In this document: positions 36,072 through 47,700 of the stretch, one piece after another
Position numbering within the stretch: the stretch's first letter is position 1
Layout: every line of letters starts with the position of its first letter
From: Heterotrichella gracilis
Taxonomy: Eukaryota; Sar; Xanthophyceae; Tribonematales; Xanthonemataceae
Direction: 5' to 3'
Length of the DNA: 64,000 nucleotides
Assembly: GCA_032358255.1 (NCBI GenBank)
Contig: JAULBX010001447.1
Coordinates: 62,001-126,000, forward strand
Translations under genes and position numbers: made by a program
Notes under the pieces: generated by a model
What the model saw: the letters and a program-made list of their open reading frames with translations, nothing else
Told to the model about the DNA's origin: nothing
The model's database searches: none

Positions 36072-37058
36072 ATGGCGCGCCTCAATGGCCTCCTAGCTGT
36101 GTTCCTCCTCGTCCTAGCCACAGGTGGGTTCAACCTCTTTGCTTTGATTATCAGTGTGCCATTGCAAGACAGCAAGCGTATGAATATTGGTGGTAGTAAT
36201 TTAGCCATTTGGCACACACTACTGGCTAATTTTATCTTGCGCCGGAACCCTGTGAACATGCGTGGGTGACGTTTCTCAGGGTTTAGGGTTTCTCTCGAAT
36301 TCTCCACCACTACCACAGTTCACAACACCATTTACCTCAGTTCCATGACAATCAAGGCATACATGACATTGCATGGAACCACCTGCTTACTGCTAGTACT
36401 GACCTCGCTCTCATCCTGTGCAGGTGTCTCCGCCGCTATAATCCAGCCCCGGGCTTGCCCCCTAAGCCCCTGCAACAAGGTCCTGTCAGGCGGAGTGCTC
36501 CTGCCCATTGCCTGCCCAGCCACCGCCAAGCTGTGCTTCACTCAGGATGGCACCGAGCTGTTTCCGATTCCCTGCCCAACACCCAAGCCCCCAAGCCCAC
36601 CTCCCATGTGCAAGCAGTGCCACGGCACCAGCTGCGAGTTCTTTGACATGGTGCCCTGCCCTCCACCATCCCCACCCAAGCCACCTCCAAAGCCCAAGTC
36701 CCCACCACCAGCCCCGCTGTGCAAGGTGTGCCACGGAACCAGCTGCGAGTTTTCCACCATGGAGCCCTGCCCTCCACCATCGCCACCATCGCCACCTCCA
36801 AAACCCAAGTCACCACCTCCAGCGCCGCTGTGCAAGCAGTGCCACGGCACCAGCTGCGAGTTCTTTGATATGGTGCCCTGCCCTCCACCATCCCCACCCA
36901 AGCCACCTCCAAAGCCCAAGTCCCCACCACCAGCGCCACTTTGCAAGGTGTGCCACGGCACCAGCTGCGAGTTTTCCACCATGGAGCCCTGCAAGCCACC
37001 ACCACCACGCAAGTCCCCACCACCACGCAAGTCGCCGCCCCCAGCAACCAGGGGCTGA
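36072..37058 (+). CDS. Secreted Cys/Pro-rich repeat protein, copy A (four CK.CHGTSCEF modules)
   Basis: I do not recognise a named family. Coding exons are 36072-36123 and 36424-37058, giving 228 residues, preceded by a non-coding exon ending at 35549 and 119 bases of leader from 35953. Residues 1 to about 20 (ARLNGLLAVFLLVLAT) are a signal peptide. An N-terminal domain has five cysteines (29, 34, 48, 55, 68). Four modules CK.CHGTSCEF(FDMV/STME)PC start at residues 80, 117, 154 and 191 with a 37-residue period, separated by PPPSPPKPPP-type linkers that resemble the hydroxyproline-rich rods of chlorophyte walls. Each module has four Cys plus a His. Modules alternate FDMV and STME. An extracellular-matrix role is inferred. 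The CXXCH string also matches a haem-c motif, but this is probably coincidental in a secretory protein. A tandem paralogue lies 2.4 kb downstream. Confidence 0.85.
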
Positions 37059-38579
37059 TGGTCCAGGCGGGCCCTGGCAGTGATCATCGATTTTGATTTG
37101 TTGAACCCAGTGTGCTTGTACGCCACAGGCTACCAATTGAACCTTATCAGAACAATTTACACCGTGATTCATGTGAGAGTGATTCTAACATTTAGGTTGG
37201 CTCCATCCTGAATGCCACAATGACGTTACTAGATGCATAACTGCATTATTCAAGCTCAGTACATTTTGATTGCATCACCATGTGCGCAACATGGCAGTTA
37301 CAAGGTTAGGTTATTACATATGGTCTCTGACTGTGTAGTATAGACCCCTTTCAGTACAAAGTATAGGCATACGCAATCATCATTCCTAGCGATCACTTGA
37401 CATTGCCTACATTCAGGCCTTTAGAATATATCACAACCATATAAACCATATGAACATTCATCATGTAGCAACTTTCAAAGTCCAAGGACCTACCCGTCAC
37501 AACACAATGGTGTGGCAACACTGTCTTATCATCTTGTGTAGGCTACTTTTGGCAACATCATGGTTATGCTTCACCTTTTCACATTGAACTCAATAAGCAT
37601 CAATCAGCCTGTCCAGTTGCCGGGTCACCTTTGGGCCAGCCATACAACTTGTAAAGGTTACATCCTGATCATTAGCACACTAGCAATATCTGTGACCCAC
37701 CCTAGTAGAATTGAATCTAGAACCAGAGTTGGACCATTTAGATCGGCGGCTGACGATCATTGCAGTGCGTTTCAGTAACAAGCAGTTAACTTCAGCCATG
37801 TCAACGCCATACGATATGAATTCAGTCATTTGTCACATGGTGTAAGTAATTCAGAAAAACCGATGGCGGCCAGCAATCCGTGAGCAGTCTCATGATCATT
37901 CCATCATGATGCCTGCATGCGCATGCAGATTGGAAGTATATGCTGTGCGCACCGCTCAGCGGGTTGAACAGTTGGACCCCGGTACTTTAGTACTCAACAG
38001 TTGGACCCGGGGCCCGGTATACTGGTGGTTGTTGCAGAGCTTGAGCATCCATACATAAGCGTCACACCCAATGAATTATCTGTGCCACGGTATAAAGTTT
38101 GGCGTGACTGAGTAGACCCCTCCCCACTCCACCCTCCAGGACTGTTGTAGTACGGTTCGACAAAGTCAGTTTTTTGCCATGATCCTAAGGGTGTGTATGT
38201 GGTATGGCCCAATGGGTTTCTGCCAGGATTGTGGGTTTTATACCACTTCAATAGTACCAGCAGCTCACAGCGGCGCAGAGGCTGGTGGTGAGGATCCCTT
38301 CCCTAGCCAACCCCTCCCACTCCTGTTTTCCTCAGCAAGATTAGCCCGCCCAAGTCCGCGTTCCCTCGTGCAGCCATCCTCCCCTGGCGCGTGGTGCTCA
38401 CCGGCACAGTGGCCTTGATGGCGCAAAATAAGGTGCTGCACAGCCTAGACCCAGGAGTTGACCTTTCTGCAATGGTGCCTAATAGCCAAGGGGAGTGGCG
38501 GGAGAGCCCTTGTGTAGGGTTTTGATCAGGGTTTGGCACAAAATATTGCTGCTTTTCGAAAAAAGAAATGCATTTACAA
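37059..38579. other. Intergenic region between the tandem Cys/Pro-rich genes
   Basis: This is 3' flank of copy A, then upstream DNA of copy B. Parts of the A 3' flank (near 37470-37530) resemble the B 3' flank (near 40900-41050), for example the CAATGGTGTGGCAACA / CAATGGTGTCGCAACA blocks, so the duplication extends beyond the coding region. No other gene is seen. Confidence 0.6.
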
Positions 38580-38623
38580 GGCCAACTGGCACTGTCCAGC
38601 GAGCTGCCACATGCCATCTGGCA
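38580..38623. promoter_or_regulatory. TGCCA(N2)TGGCA dyads upstream of second Cys/Pro-rich gene
   Basis: GGCCAACTGGCA (38580-38591) and TGCCATCTGGCA (38612-38623) match the dyads upstream of copy A at a similar distance from the TATA box. Downstream, GAAGGCTCTCGC and GGGTGTGCCAGAGTCGAG are also shared with copy A (35273-35313). Confidence 0.6.
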
Positions 38624-38745
38624 GCAAAACCGGGCTGCTGCTGCAGCGGAAGGCTCTCGCTTGCAGCTGGGTGTGCCAGAGTCGAGGCGTGCCTCCAGAG
38701 GTTCATCGCTACAGTGCACACTAATCGTAAGGAGTTGAAAGAGGA

Positions 38746-38752
38746 TATATAA
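38746..38752 (+). promoter_or_regulatory. TATA box of second Cys/Pro-rich gene
   Basis: GAGGATATATAAGACCC is followed by TTTGCAGTTACTACCTCACTCGCC, the same leader start as copy A. The non-coding first exon runs to a GT donor at 38928. Confidence 0.7.
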
Positions 38753-39416
38753 GACCCAGGTTGTGCCGTTTGCAGTTACTACCTCACTCGCCTCCTTCCT
38801 ACCGTTGCAAGTGTCTTACTGCAATAAGCACTCGCCACCTCGCCTGGCGCACTTGTTGCTGTGCCGATCAGGTTGCAAACTAGTTGCAGGGTTCAACACT
38901 ACGACGATATCTCGTAAACAATAATAGGTGAGTACTTTCTAGAGACGTTCACGCGTGTGAACTAAGTTGCCTTATGCCTTGGTGCACGGAATGGGTCGCA
39001 GTGCAATAGAGCGTCGGAGTACCTAGACTCTCCACCGTTTCTCCCTGCACTTGGGCAAATAGTGGAACAAAATACGCTCGATTAGACTTTTCGTTGTTCG
39101 CAGCACACTTGTCGCAGTCTTGCTGTTCGCTTATGACGGTTGAATGCATATGCCTAGCACTTTCGGAGTAACTGCAGTAAGGAACCGCTCAAAGCCACTT
39201 TTTGACCTATAACTATCTCGATACTACTTTATATCTGGAGACATAATTTAGAAGGTCAAGTTTGTGTAGTGCAGGGCGGTATTCGTTGCAGTGGGCCCAT
39301 GTAATCAACACACCATCCACTGACTCACACTCCCACTTGCAGGCTTCAGTTCCCCCTGCTCTCGATAAGTAAGCTCGAGCCACTCCTTGCTGTTAGGCAT
39401 TGGTTCTTCAGCAGAC

Positions 39417-40495
39417 ATGGCGCGCTTCAATGGCTTCGCGGCTGTGCTCCTCCTCGTCCTAGCCACAGGTGGGTGGACCTCTCTACCCAGTGGGAGAAAC
39501 AATCATGCTTCTGAAAATTCTGACAAGCACTTCACCCTCTTGTCACACCATTTCTGATAGCGTCCTGTGCACAGCCCTGGGAACGTGTGTGTGGTCATGC
39601 AATTGCAAGTGCATTTCTACCTAAAGATGGCACATTTGTTTTCACCGCTCGCCACAGCTCCACTTAGCTCACCACCCCACTACCACCCTGCAAATGCCGT
39701 TGCTGACCCCTCCCTTCCTCTTCTGCAGCGCTCTCCAGTGCCACGGCCCAGACCCAGGCCTGCCCCCCCAGCCCCTGCAACAAGGTCCTGTCAGGCGGTG
39801 TGCTCCTGCCCATCGCCTGCCCAGCCACCGCCAAGCTGTGCTTCACTCAGGATGGCACCGAGCTGTTTGTCATCCCCTGCCCAGCACTTAAGTCCCCAAG
39901 CCCACCACCTCCATCCCCGCCACCACCTCCCATGTGCAAGCAGTGCCATGGAACCAGCTGCGAGTTTTTTGATATGGTGCCCTGCCCTCCACCATCGCCA
40001 CCATCGCCATCACCACCACCACCATCACCACCGCCGCCGCCCATGTGCAAGCAGTGCCACGGAACCAGCTGCGAGTTCTTCGATATGGTGCCATGCCCTC
40101 CACCACCACCACCCAAGCCACCCGTCAAATCCCCATCCCCACCACCACCACCACCACCGCCAATGTGCAAGCATTGCCACGGGACCAGCTGCGAGTTCTT
40201 CGACATGGTGCCCTGCCCTCCACCACCACCACCCAAGCCACCCGTCAAGTACCCATCCCCACCTTTGCCCCCACCCCCACCCATGTGCAAGCAGTGCCAC
40301 GGGACCAGCTGCGAGTTTTTCGATATGGTGCCCTGCCCTCCTCCATTGCCACCCAAGTCACCTTCCCCACCTCCATCGCCACCACCAGCGCCGCTGTGCA
40401 AGGTGTGCCACGGCACCAGCTGCGAGTTTTCTACCATGGAGCCCTGCGCGCCACCACCACCACGCAACTCGCCACCACCAGCAACCAGAGGCTGA
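39417..40495 (+). CDS. Secreted Cys/Pro-rich repeat protein, copy B (five CK.CHGTSCEF modules)
   Basis: This is the tandem paralogue of the gene at 36072. Coding exons are 39417-39468 and 39729-40495, giving 272 residues. The signal peptide (MARFNGFAAVLLLVLATALS) and the five-cysteine N-terminal domain are nearly identical to copy A. Five modules follow, four of the FDMV type and the last STME, with longer linkers of [26 protein letters not shown] and similar. Module 1 spans about residues 87-103. The extra module and longer Pro runs relative to copy A suggest module gain or loss by unequal exchange. The intron interrupts the signal-peptide region at exactly the same codon as in copy A. The start ATG is in the same ATGGCGCGC context. 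Location outside the cell is predicted; the biochemical role is unknown. Confidence 0.85.
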
Positions 40496-41757
40496 TGATC
40501 CACTGGAGGTCCTTGCAGGTCCTTGCAATACCAGGGTCACACTGTCATAGTTTTTGTGACAGAGTATTGCAATTGAGAATCAGAACATTTCATGTACGCC
40601 ATGTGATAGTGTCTACCAGCACGCATTGGAAGTCACTTGTAGGTTTGCTCAAATTTTGGCTCAACCTCAGGCCAGGTTGGCACAATCATTATGTGAATGT
40701 ATCAATGAACACAACTCGTATTTGAATATTCATCAATCAAGCTCAATCCATATTTTGCTTTGCGTCACCTTTTACCCCTGCGCCACCTTTTACCCCATGC
40801 AGTTTTCAAACCAGCATGCAGCCGCTAGCCTAGGCACAGGCATGCGCACCTGTGATTGCTAGCTCTCGTAATGATGTCACAGTCTAGGTGTGGTACATAG
40901 CCCTTCCAAACTTCAAGTTTACCGTACCAGGACCTGTCACTTCCACGTTTCATGTCACGAAACAATCATTTATTGAGATTTAAGACCGTTGAAGTTTATT
41001 ATGTCACGACGTATTGCAATGGTGTCGCAACATTGTGATAGCATGCTGTAGGTGACATATCATGATTTCAAAAGTTTTAGTCTCAGACTTTGAGTCCTCA
41101 GACTAAAGTTTAAGACTTTGTTTTCCATTATTATAATGATAGCATTTTGAACTCAATTGAAATAAATGGATTCAAGCAAGCCTATCAAGTCTGAGGCCAT
41201 AATTGTGCTGGCTAGTAGCTGTAGTACATATTGTTGTTACAATGTAACAGACCCAGCCATAACGCTTGACATTTTGTATACATATATGAATCGATATTGG
41301 CAGTCATGCCAGGAAGAGCAATAGAATATGCTGGAATCATGCCAAGCAAACCTTAGGCACATTAAAACCCTAGGCACGAGGAAACCCTAGGCTAGTATAG
41401 CTGCCCGCAACGGTGCCTGGCTACTGGCAGTTCCATGTCACCCGCACCCACCCTCCATCATCCCAAACCCTAACAAGGGACGCCCGTGACGCATGCAATC
41501 CTTCCCCTACTTGCACCACACTCCAACCTCAGCTACACAACCGCTTTTGAAGTCCTATGGCATAGCTGCCAGAGCGGCATCAACGCGCTGATGAAGCCGT
41601 TCAGTGGCTTGCAAGTGCCCTATTACTGCTATAAATCATTAAATGCTCCCCGCTCCTCATTCAAACCTCAGTCACAAGGCCGCTATGAAGCCCTGTGACA
41701 GCGCTGTCAGAGCGACACCAGGGAAGCGCAGCCACAGCTAGAGTTTCCCTCTCCTCC
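40496..41757. other. Intergenic region between copy B and the PRMT9-like gene (convergent)
   Basis: AT-rich 3' flanks. Two diverged copies of a roughly 75-bp unit (about 41511-41590 and 41648-41725; shared AACCTCAG...GAAG.CCT and CAGAGCG cores) lie in the 3' region of the minus-strand gene, next to its last exon. No gene is recognised. Confidence 0.55.
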
Positions 41758-44700
41758 TCATTCGAACCTCAGCGGTGGCCTAAGCACCGCCTCCAGGCAA
41801 GCCACTGGTGAGAACTCTGGCAGCTGCTGGATCTTCTCGAGGATGACAAGGTTCTGGTAGGTCTGCAAGGGGAGGATGGGGGGGGTGATGGCATGACGTG
41901 TGGCATGCAGTGGTGGGGATTGAACCTGTATGCGCGCCTCCCCAAGGTGAGCAGAGGTCGATGCACATGCGTACAGATAATTAGGAGGATGGTGCGCCTG
42001 CCTTCAATATGCAATGTCACCCACCAATGAACCTGGTTCCCTGCATGTGCACTCAATCAGCAGCACATGCTGTAATGTTTAGGGTTTTCGTTGTAGATTT
42101 AGATGTGCCTCCACCCTCACTCTTGTGACCCAGTCCAGCAGCAGCGATTCGCAGTGAAGGGATCAGGTTTAGGGTTTTAGGGTTTAGCTTTCCCCACCTC
42201 CATCATGGTTGCCTGGTCAAGCAGCAGCGACCCGCAGTGCGCCAGTACCATCTTCATGTCCTTCTCAATGGGGGGGAAGCGCTTGCACTTGACGCGCATC
42301 AGGAAGTCGCTCACCTGCAGGAGAATCCGGGGTCAAGGGGGTGATGACATTGCGATGACAAATAAATGTGCTGGGGCATGTACAGGTAGGGGAGGGGTAT
42401 GGCAAAAATATGACATGACATGGGGACTGGTGTGTGGATAAAAAGGATGGCAAGGGTGGTGACGGCACCGATGTGGGCACAACAAGGAAGCTGGACGCTG
42501 GCAAGGTCATTAGGCTTTGTGAGGGGATTTTTGTAGGGTTGTAGGGTTTTTGCGCCACGCACCAGCAGCTCGCAGTATCGCACGCGCTGGTAGTGGGGGT
42601 TCTCCACCGAGTCGCCCCCTCCCCACTCCACCTTCCATGGGGACTTGCCCACCCAGCTTCCCGTCCCCTCCCGCAGCTGGAACCTGACCTTCCCCCCTTG
42701 GCGCCGCACCAGCACCGTCACCTTTTTGCCCACAGTCACCTTGGTGGTGCGCTCAAGGTACTGCATGGCCTGGCCCCAGTAGTGCTGGTAGCCAGGGGGG
42801 TTGGCGGGGAGGCCGTAAACGTAGGTGGAACCCATGTGGGGGGTGAGGTCATCGCCAGGGGGGGCTGAGGCGGAGCCATGGGGGGCGGCCAAGGGGGGCG
42901 CTGCGTCCAAGGGGACTGCAGCAGGGGCCTGGTCCTCCAGCGTCTGCTCAAATTGGATGGGGTCCAAATAGTAGCCGATGCCGAGGTCCCCCAATTTGAA
43001 CGCGTAGCCGGGCTTTTTGCCCTCCCACCACTCGGTGGCAATAAAGGGCACCTGCAGGAGGGATTGCTCAGGCTGCGCAGGGTCCTCTGGTGGGGGCACA
43101 TTTTCCTCCAATGTGGCGTCATTTTCAGGGTTGACCACCTCCTCAATGTCCCCATCCCCTTCAGATGCTTCGGGGGTGAGCGCCTCTCGCTCGGGGATGG
43201 CAGGTGTGTTTTGGTTGGGATTGATGTTTTCTGACAGTCCCCGAGCGTTGGGGACTGCGCGCACTGACTTGGCAGCCTGCTGCGGGACCACTGCATTTGC
43301 CAAATCTGCGGTTTCCTTAGTGCCATCTGCAAACCGCACTTTCCTCCCCCCTTCTTTCCCCTCCTGCTTTTCACCCCCTGCTGCAGCCCCGTGGGCACCC
43401 CCTGGCTGATTCTGGGATTGTGCTTCCTGGACAGCATCCCCAGCTGGCGCCTGGGGATCCGCTGGCTTGCGGGGAGTCGGGTGCAGGTTCTGCATTTGCA
43501 CAGGGTCCCAGGGGGGTGGCGCAAATGACATTTTGCCCGCATTGCTGCTACTCCCCCCTGGGGCCACATCCAGGTAGGACATGTAGGCATCCAGCATGCG
43601 CCCGTCAATGCCGACCCCCAGGGGCGCTGCGATCGTGTAGGGAAACAATGGGTAAGGGGCAAGATTGCGCATAGAGGTGTCCTCACAAAGGTGTAGTATA
43701 AATCGGTTGCAATTGCCTGACTCTGTGACGTGGTGCGCAATGTGGCCACAGTACATGTACTTTTAATTACATTTCCATGTGTCATGAAGGGACATTGCGA
43801 GCAGCAGCATTACATATGTACTCTTCCCCCCCTTCATTACCTGTGCTTATGGTGCTGTCCTCATCCAGATGCAGGTCAAACCAGAACACGATGGCATTGA
43901 GGTAGCCATCCTCCACGCACTCCAGCTTGAGCAGGCACTCCTTGCCGCGAATGGGTCGGTCCCCGTCAAAGAAAACCTCAAACACCCTCTGGGGTTTGGT
44001 GAGGCGCCGGTGGGGGATGGTGTCGATGAACACAGTCTCGTAGTCCTTGTCCCACCTGGGGCAGTAGGGTATGGGGCTTGGTTTAAGGTTTGCTTAGGGA
44101 TTCAGGATAAGGCTTACCAATAGGGATTCAGGGTTTTGGCTCAGGGTTACCACGGTGGCCCAAAACGCTGAACCCTGCACCTGAAACCCTCAAGATTGTT
44201 GTTAAGTATGAAGAACAGTCCTAGTCATCTGCAGATAGGGCAATGCTAGTCCCAAACCCACCAAATGGTATACACATGCACAGGAATGCCACAACATGCC
44301 GTACAGTTACAAGCTTTCTTCCACCACTCTGTCCCCCAGTTTAAAACATGCAGCTGCATTACCCCCATCACCCGCCCTCCCACCTGTACTTGTTGATCGC
44401 TGAGAAGTCAAATCCCTCCACCGCCCCAGTCAGGCATTCCAACCCCATGCAGTACATGGTTGCGGCCCCGGGGATGATGGCTGCGTTGTAGGTCAGCACC
44501 CTGCGCTTGGCCTGGTCAAGGATGTACTCCATGGCGGTGCCAAGCAGGCCTGGAGGAGAGTGGCAGAGGCGTAAATTACATTAACATATTCATTTATATT
44601 TAAAAGAAAAACATCATTTACAATTGTATTTGTCTGTTTGTATATATGCAACCTGTTTATGAACACGCGTCACAAATGAAGAGCTGGTAAATGGTGTTGC

Positions 44701-47700
44701 TTTGAGTGGCAGTTTGTGTTGTCCATAATGTTCAATTATCAATGAGTTTGTTTACCCAGGAAACGCCTCGTCTTGGAGGGGGTGGTCTGCCATCGCAGCT
44801 TCCAGAGCTTTCAGCAGTAGCTCCCAGAGAAGGACAGGAAACCAAGGTGCAGGGACCCTAAACCCTGGACCCTACTCCCTAAATCAATACCTGCATCAAA
44901 CATGTCGATGACCCCAATGTTTGCCCCCTGGCGCCGCACTTGGTGGCCGCGCTCTAGCAGTGCCACATCCCGACACACCACAGACACCTTGGCACCCACG
45001 TCGTTGGAGCCGGCAACCTGCAGGGAAATGGGGGCCGGGTCCTGTTTGTGTGTATGCTTTGGGAAGCACGGTGCTGGGGATGCACAGCATTGAAAGCTGG
45101 TACTGCAAGGGGCATACTGCATGGGCGCAATGATTGCAGTGACTTCAAGGGATTCAATCCAGAGTGATGTGAAAATGTGCGCTAGCCTACTAGGCGCCAG
45201 CTAAAGAGCGTGCAACCACTTGGCCACACATCTTCCCACCCATTCCCCCAATTGGGGCATTAGCTAGCATGGCCTGTGGCGTCAGCATGGGCGCCGCACT
45301 CCACTCCCCATCCCTCCCACACCCACACCCACCTTCCTAGCCACATCCGCCATTGACTCATGCAGGTCGGCCGCCACCGCGCTGTCCGCCCCCGCCTTGG
45401 CAGCAAGTGCAGCAAACAGGCCCGTGCCCGACCCCATGTCCAGCACGTGCGCGTGGCGGTCAGAGGCCTTCTTCTTCTTGATGGCGCGCTCAATGGCGGC
45501 CTGGAACGCCTGCGATTGGAAGGGTTTTTAGGGTTTAGGGTTTAGAATATAGGGACTTTCTAGGGACTAGAGTAAAAGCCTTTTCGTATTGATTGCAATT
45601 AAATAATAAATGATGGACTGGAATTAAATTAAGCAATACACTTACGTAAAATGCCTGTTACAATTGTCAAGTCCTCTGATATACAAAGGTATAAAATAAA
45701 AGCACCGCCACTACCACACCATCAATAGTGCATGGAGGCGTGCGTGTGCAGTGACCATGATGCAGTGAACCCCACCAACGCAACCAACACCCTCCCCCCC
45801 ACCACCTCCCCCTGGCCCTCCTCTGCTCACCTCATTGCGCCTTGTGTCCGCCAGCATAGAGAAGTGCAGCTGCGGGAAGGAGGCGTCGTTCTTGTACAGG
45901 TACATGTAGTCCGCCTGCTCGATGTCAAACTTGAGGCGCACGGTGTTGTGTGTGGCCAGTATGGGCATGCGCAGGCCCGACTCCACGCGCATCTCACCAG
46001 CAAGGTACTGCACCGCTGGGCCAAGGCTCTTCAGGCCTGCGCCAGGGGAATCAGAGGTTCTGACTTATAAAATTTAGCTCCTTCATTCTGTTTTTAAACC
46101 CTTTGATAAAAAAAACCACAACATGCTGACTCATATAGATAATCCAATAAGTACTGCTCCATGTTGCCAAGGAGGGCGCGATGGTGACAAGCTCAGGGAG
46201 GAAAGTCGTGTTTGCTGATTGGAGAGGTGACTCAATTGCCACGCTAACAAACCATTCACCACCCAAACCCACCCAAGCCACTACCACCCCACCCCACCCC
46301 GCTCACCGTTCTGCACCGCCTGCGGCCCCGTCTCAAAGTGGACGTCATCAATGAGCTGCAGCTTGAACCAGAACACCACTGCGTTGAAGTGGCCCCCAGC
46401 AGTGAACTCGATGTCAATGTTCTTGGAGGCGTTGGCATCGGGGGGGGACAGCAGGTCGAAATGCCACACCTCCTGGGGCTCGCTAAGGGGCCTGCAAGGG
46501 AAACTCAAATTTTGCAGATAATCCAAAATGTACTTCAGGCATGACCAGTCCATCCAAATCAAGGGCTGGAATTTAAGCTAGGAGTTCAAAAACATTCAAA
46601 TGATCCATGTGGCACAGCTCCTGGGGCTCACTGAGGAAGCTGCACACAACAAATTGGGGCACAGCATCCTAGTGCACCAAAGCTTGCGTTTTGTGTTTGT
46701 ATATCCTGAACAGCATGTTTGGGGGTACAAGGCAATTTGCAACGCCATGCCTGCTGAACGCCATATCCTTCCCCATATGTCATTCAGCATATGTGCCTCA
46801 TCATGGCCCTCACCTGTAATACCCCTCCGCCAGTGGCTGCCCTGCTGTGTACGCCGGCATCCAGCGATAGCGGTCAGCGGAAGACATGTCGATGCCGCAC
46901 ACTTTGCCGCTGCGCACCTCGGCAGCCTGTGCAGAGTGAGGAGGGTTTGGGGATTTGGAAGTAATGGTTAGGGGAGAGTGGTAGATAAAGGACTAGTATC
47001 ACAGCATCTGAAAATACTTGCAAAACATGCTTGCAGAAACGGTTAGCACACACGGCATGGCAAAGCATACTTTGTCACGGCATCAAATGCATGCATCAAA
47101 TTGTGCACGTGAATGCAGCCATGATCCCAGTCAGTGCTTCCCCCCTCCTTGCGTCACCATGCATATTTAACCCTTTAGGGTGTAGGATTTAGGCGAGTTT
47201 AGGGTTTAGGGTTTAGCCCTCACCTGGGCATACACTGTTGCTGCCATGGGGATGACCACCGCGTCGTGGGTGAGCAGCGTGTCCAGCGCATGGCGGATGG
47301 TGGGGATCAGGCCAGAGGTCAGCAGGCCTGGAGCAAGAATATAGTAGGTAAATCCAATATATATGTTTTAATTTATAAAAATAAAATAACATAAATTGCA
47401 CAGCTGGCCTTGAACAGGGCACAGTAATGAGAAGGAGTTGCCAAAGAGCTCCAGGAAGGCATTGGCCTCTTGTCAAAATGAAAACCATTTCCTATCATGT
47501 GTGGTTGGGTACGCTGTCATGGTGCCTTTTCCCACCCACCTTCATCAAACATGTTGCAAATGAGCATGTTGCACACCAGCGGCACGTCCTTGATGAGCGC
47601 CAGGTCTGTGGGGCGCTTGTACACCACGCGGTTACTCTCCTCGCTGATGCTGTTGGCAATGAAGCTCTCCTGCAGGGTGGAGCCTTAGGATTTAGGGTTT

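Noticed and set aside
39567-40550. Long alternative frames (over 300 codons, His/Pro- or Gly-rich) over the Cys/Pro-rich genes
   Set aside because: They are shadows of the repetitive PPPSPP coding frame on the same and opposite strands; only one frame has the signal peptide and conserved Cys modules.
42736-43785. 349-codon minus-strand frame overlapping PRMT9-like exon 19
   Set aside because: Shifted shadow of the low-complexity insert; splice phase from exon 18 to exon 20 supports the other frame.
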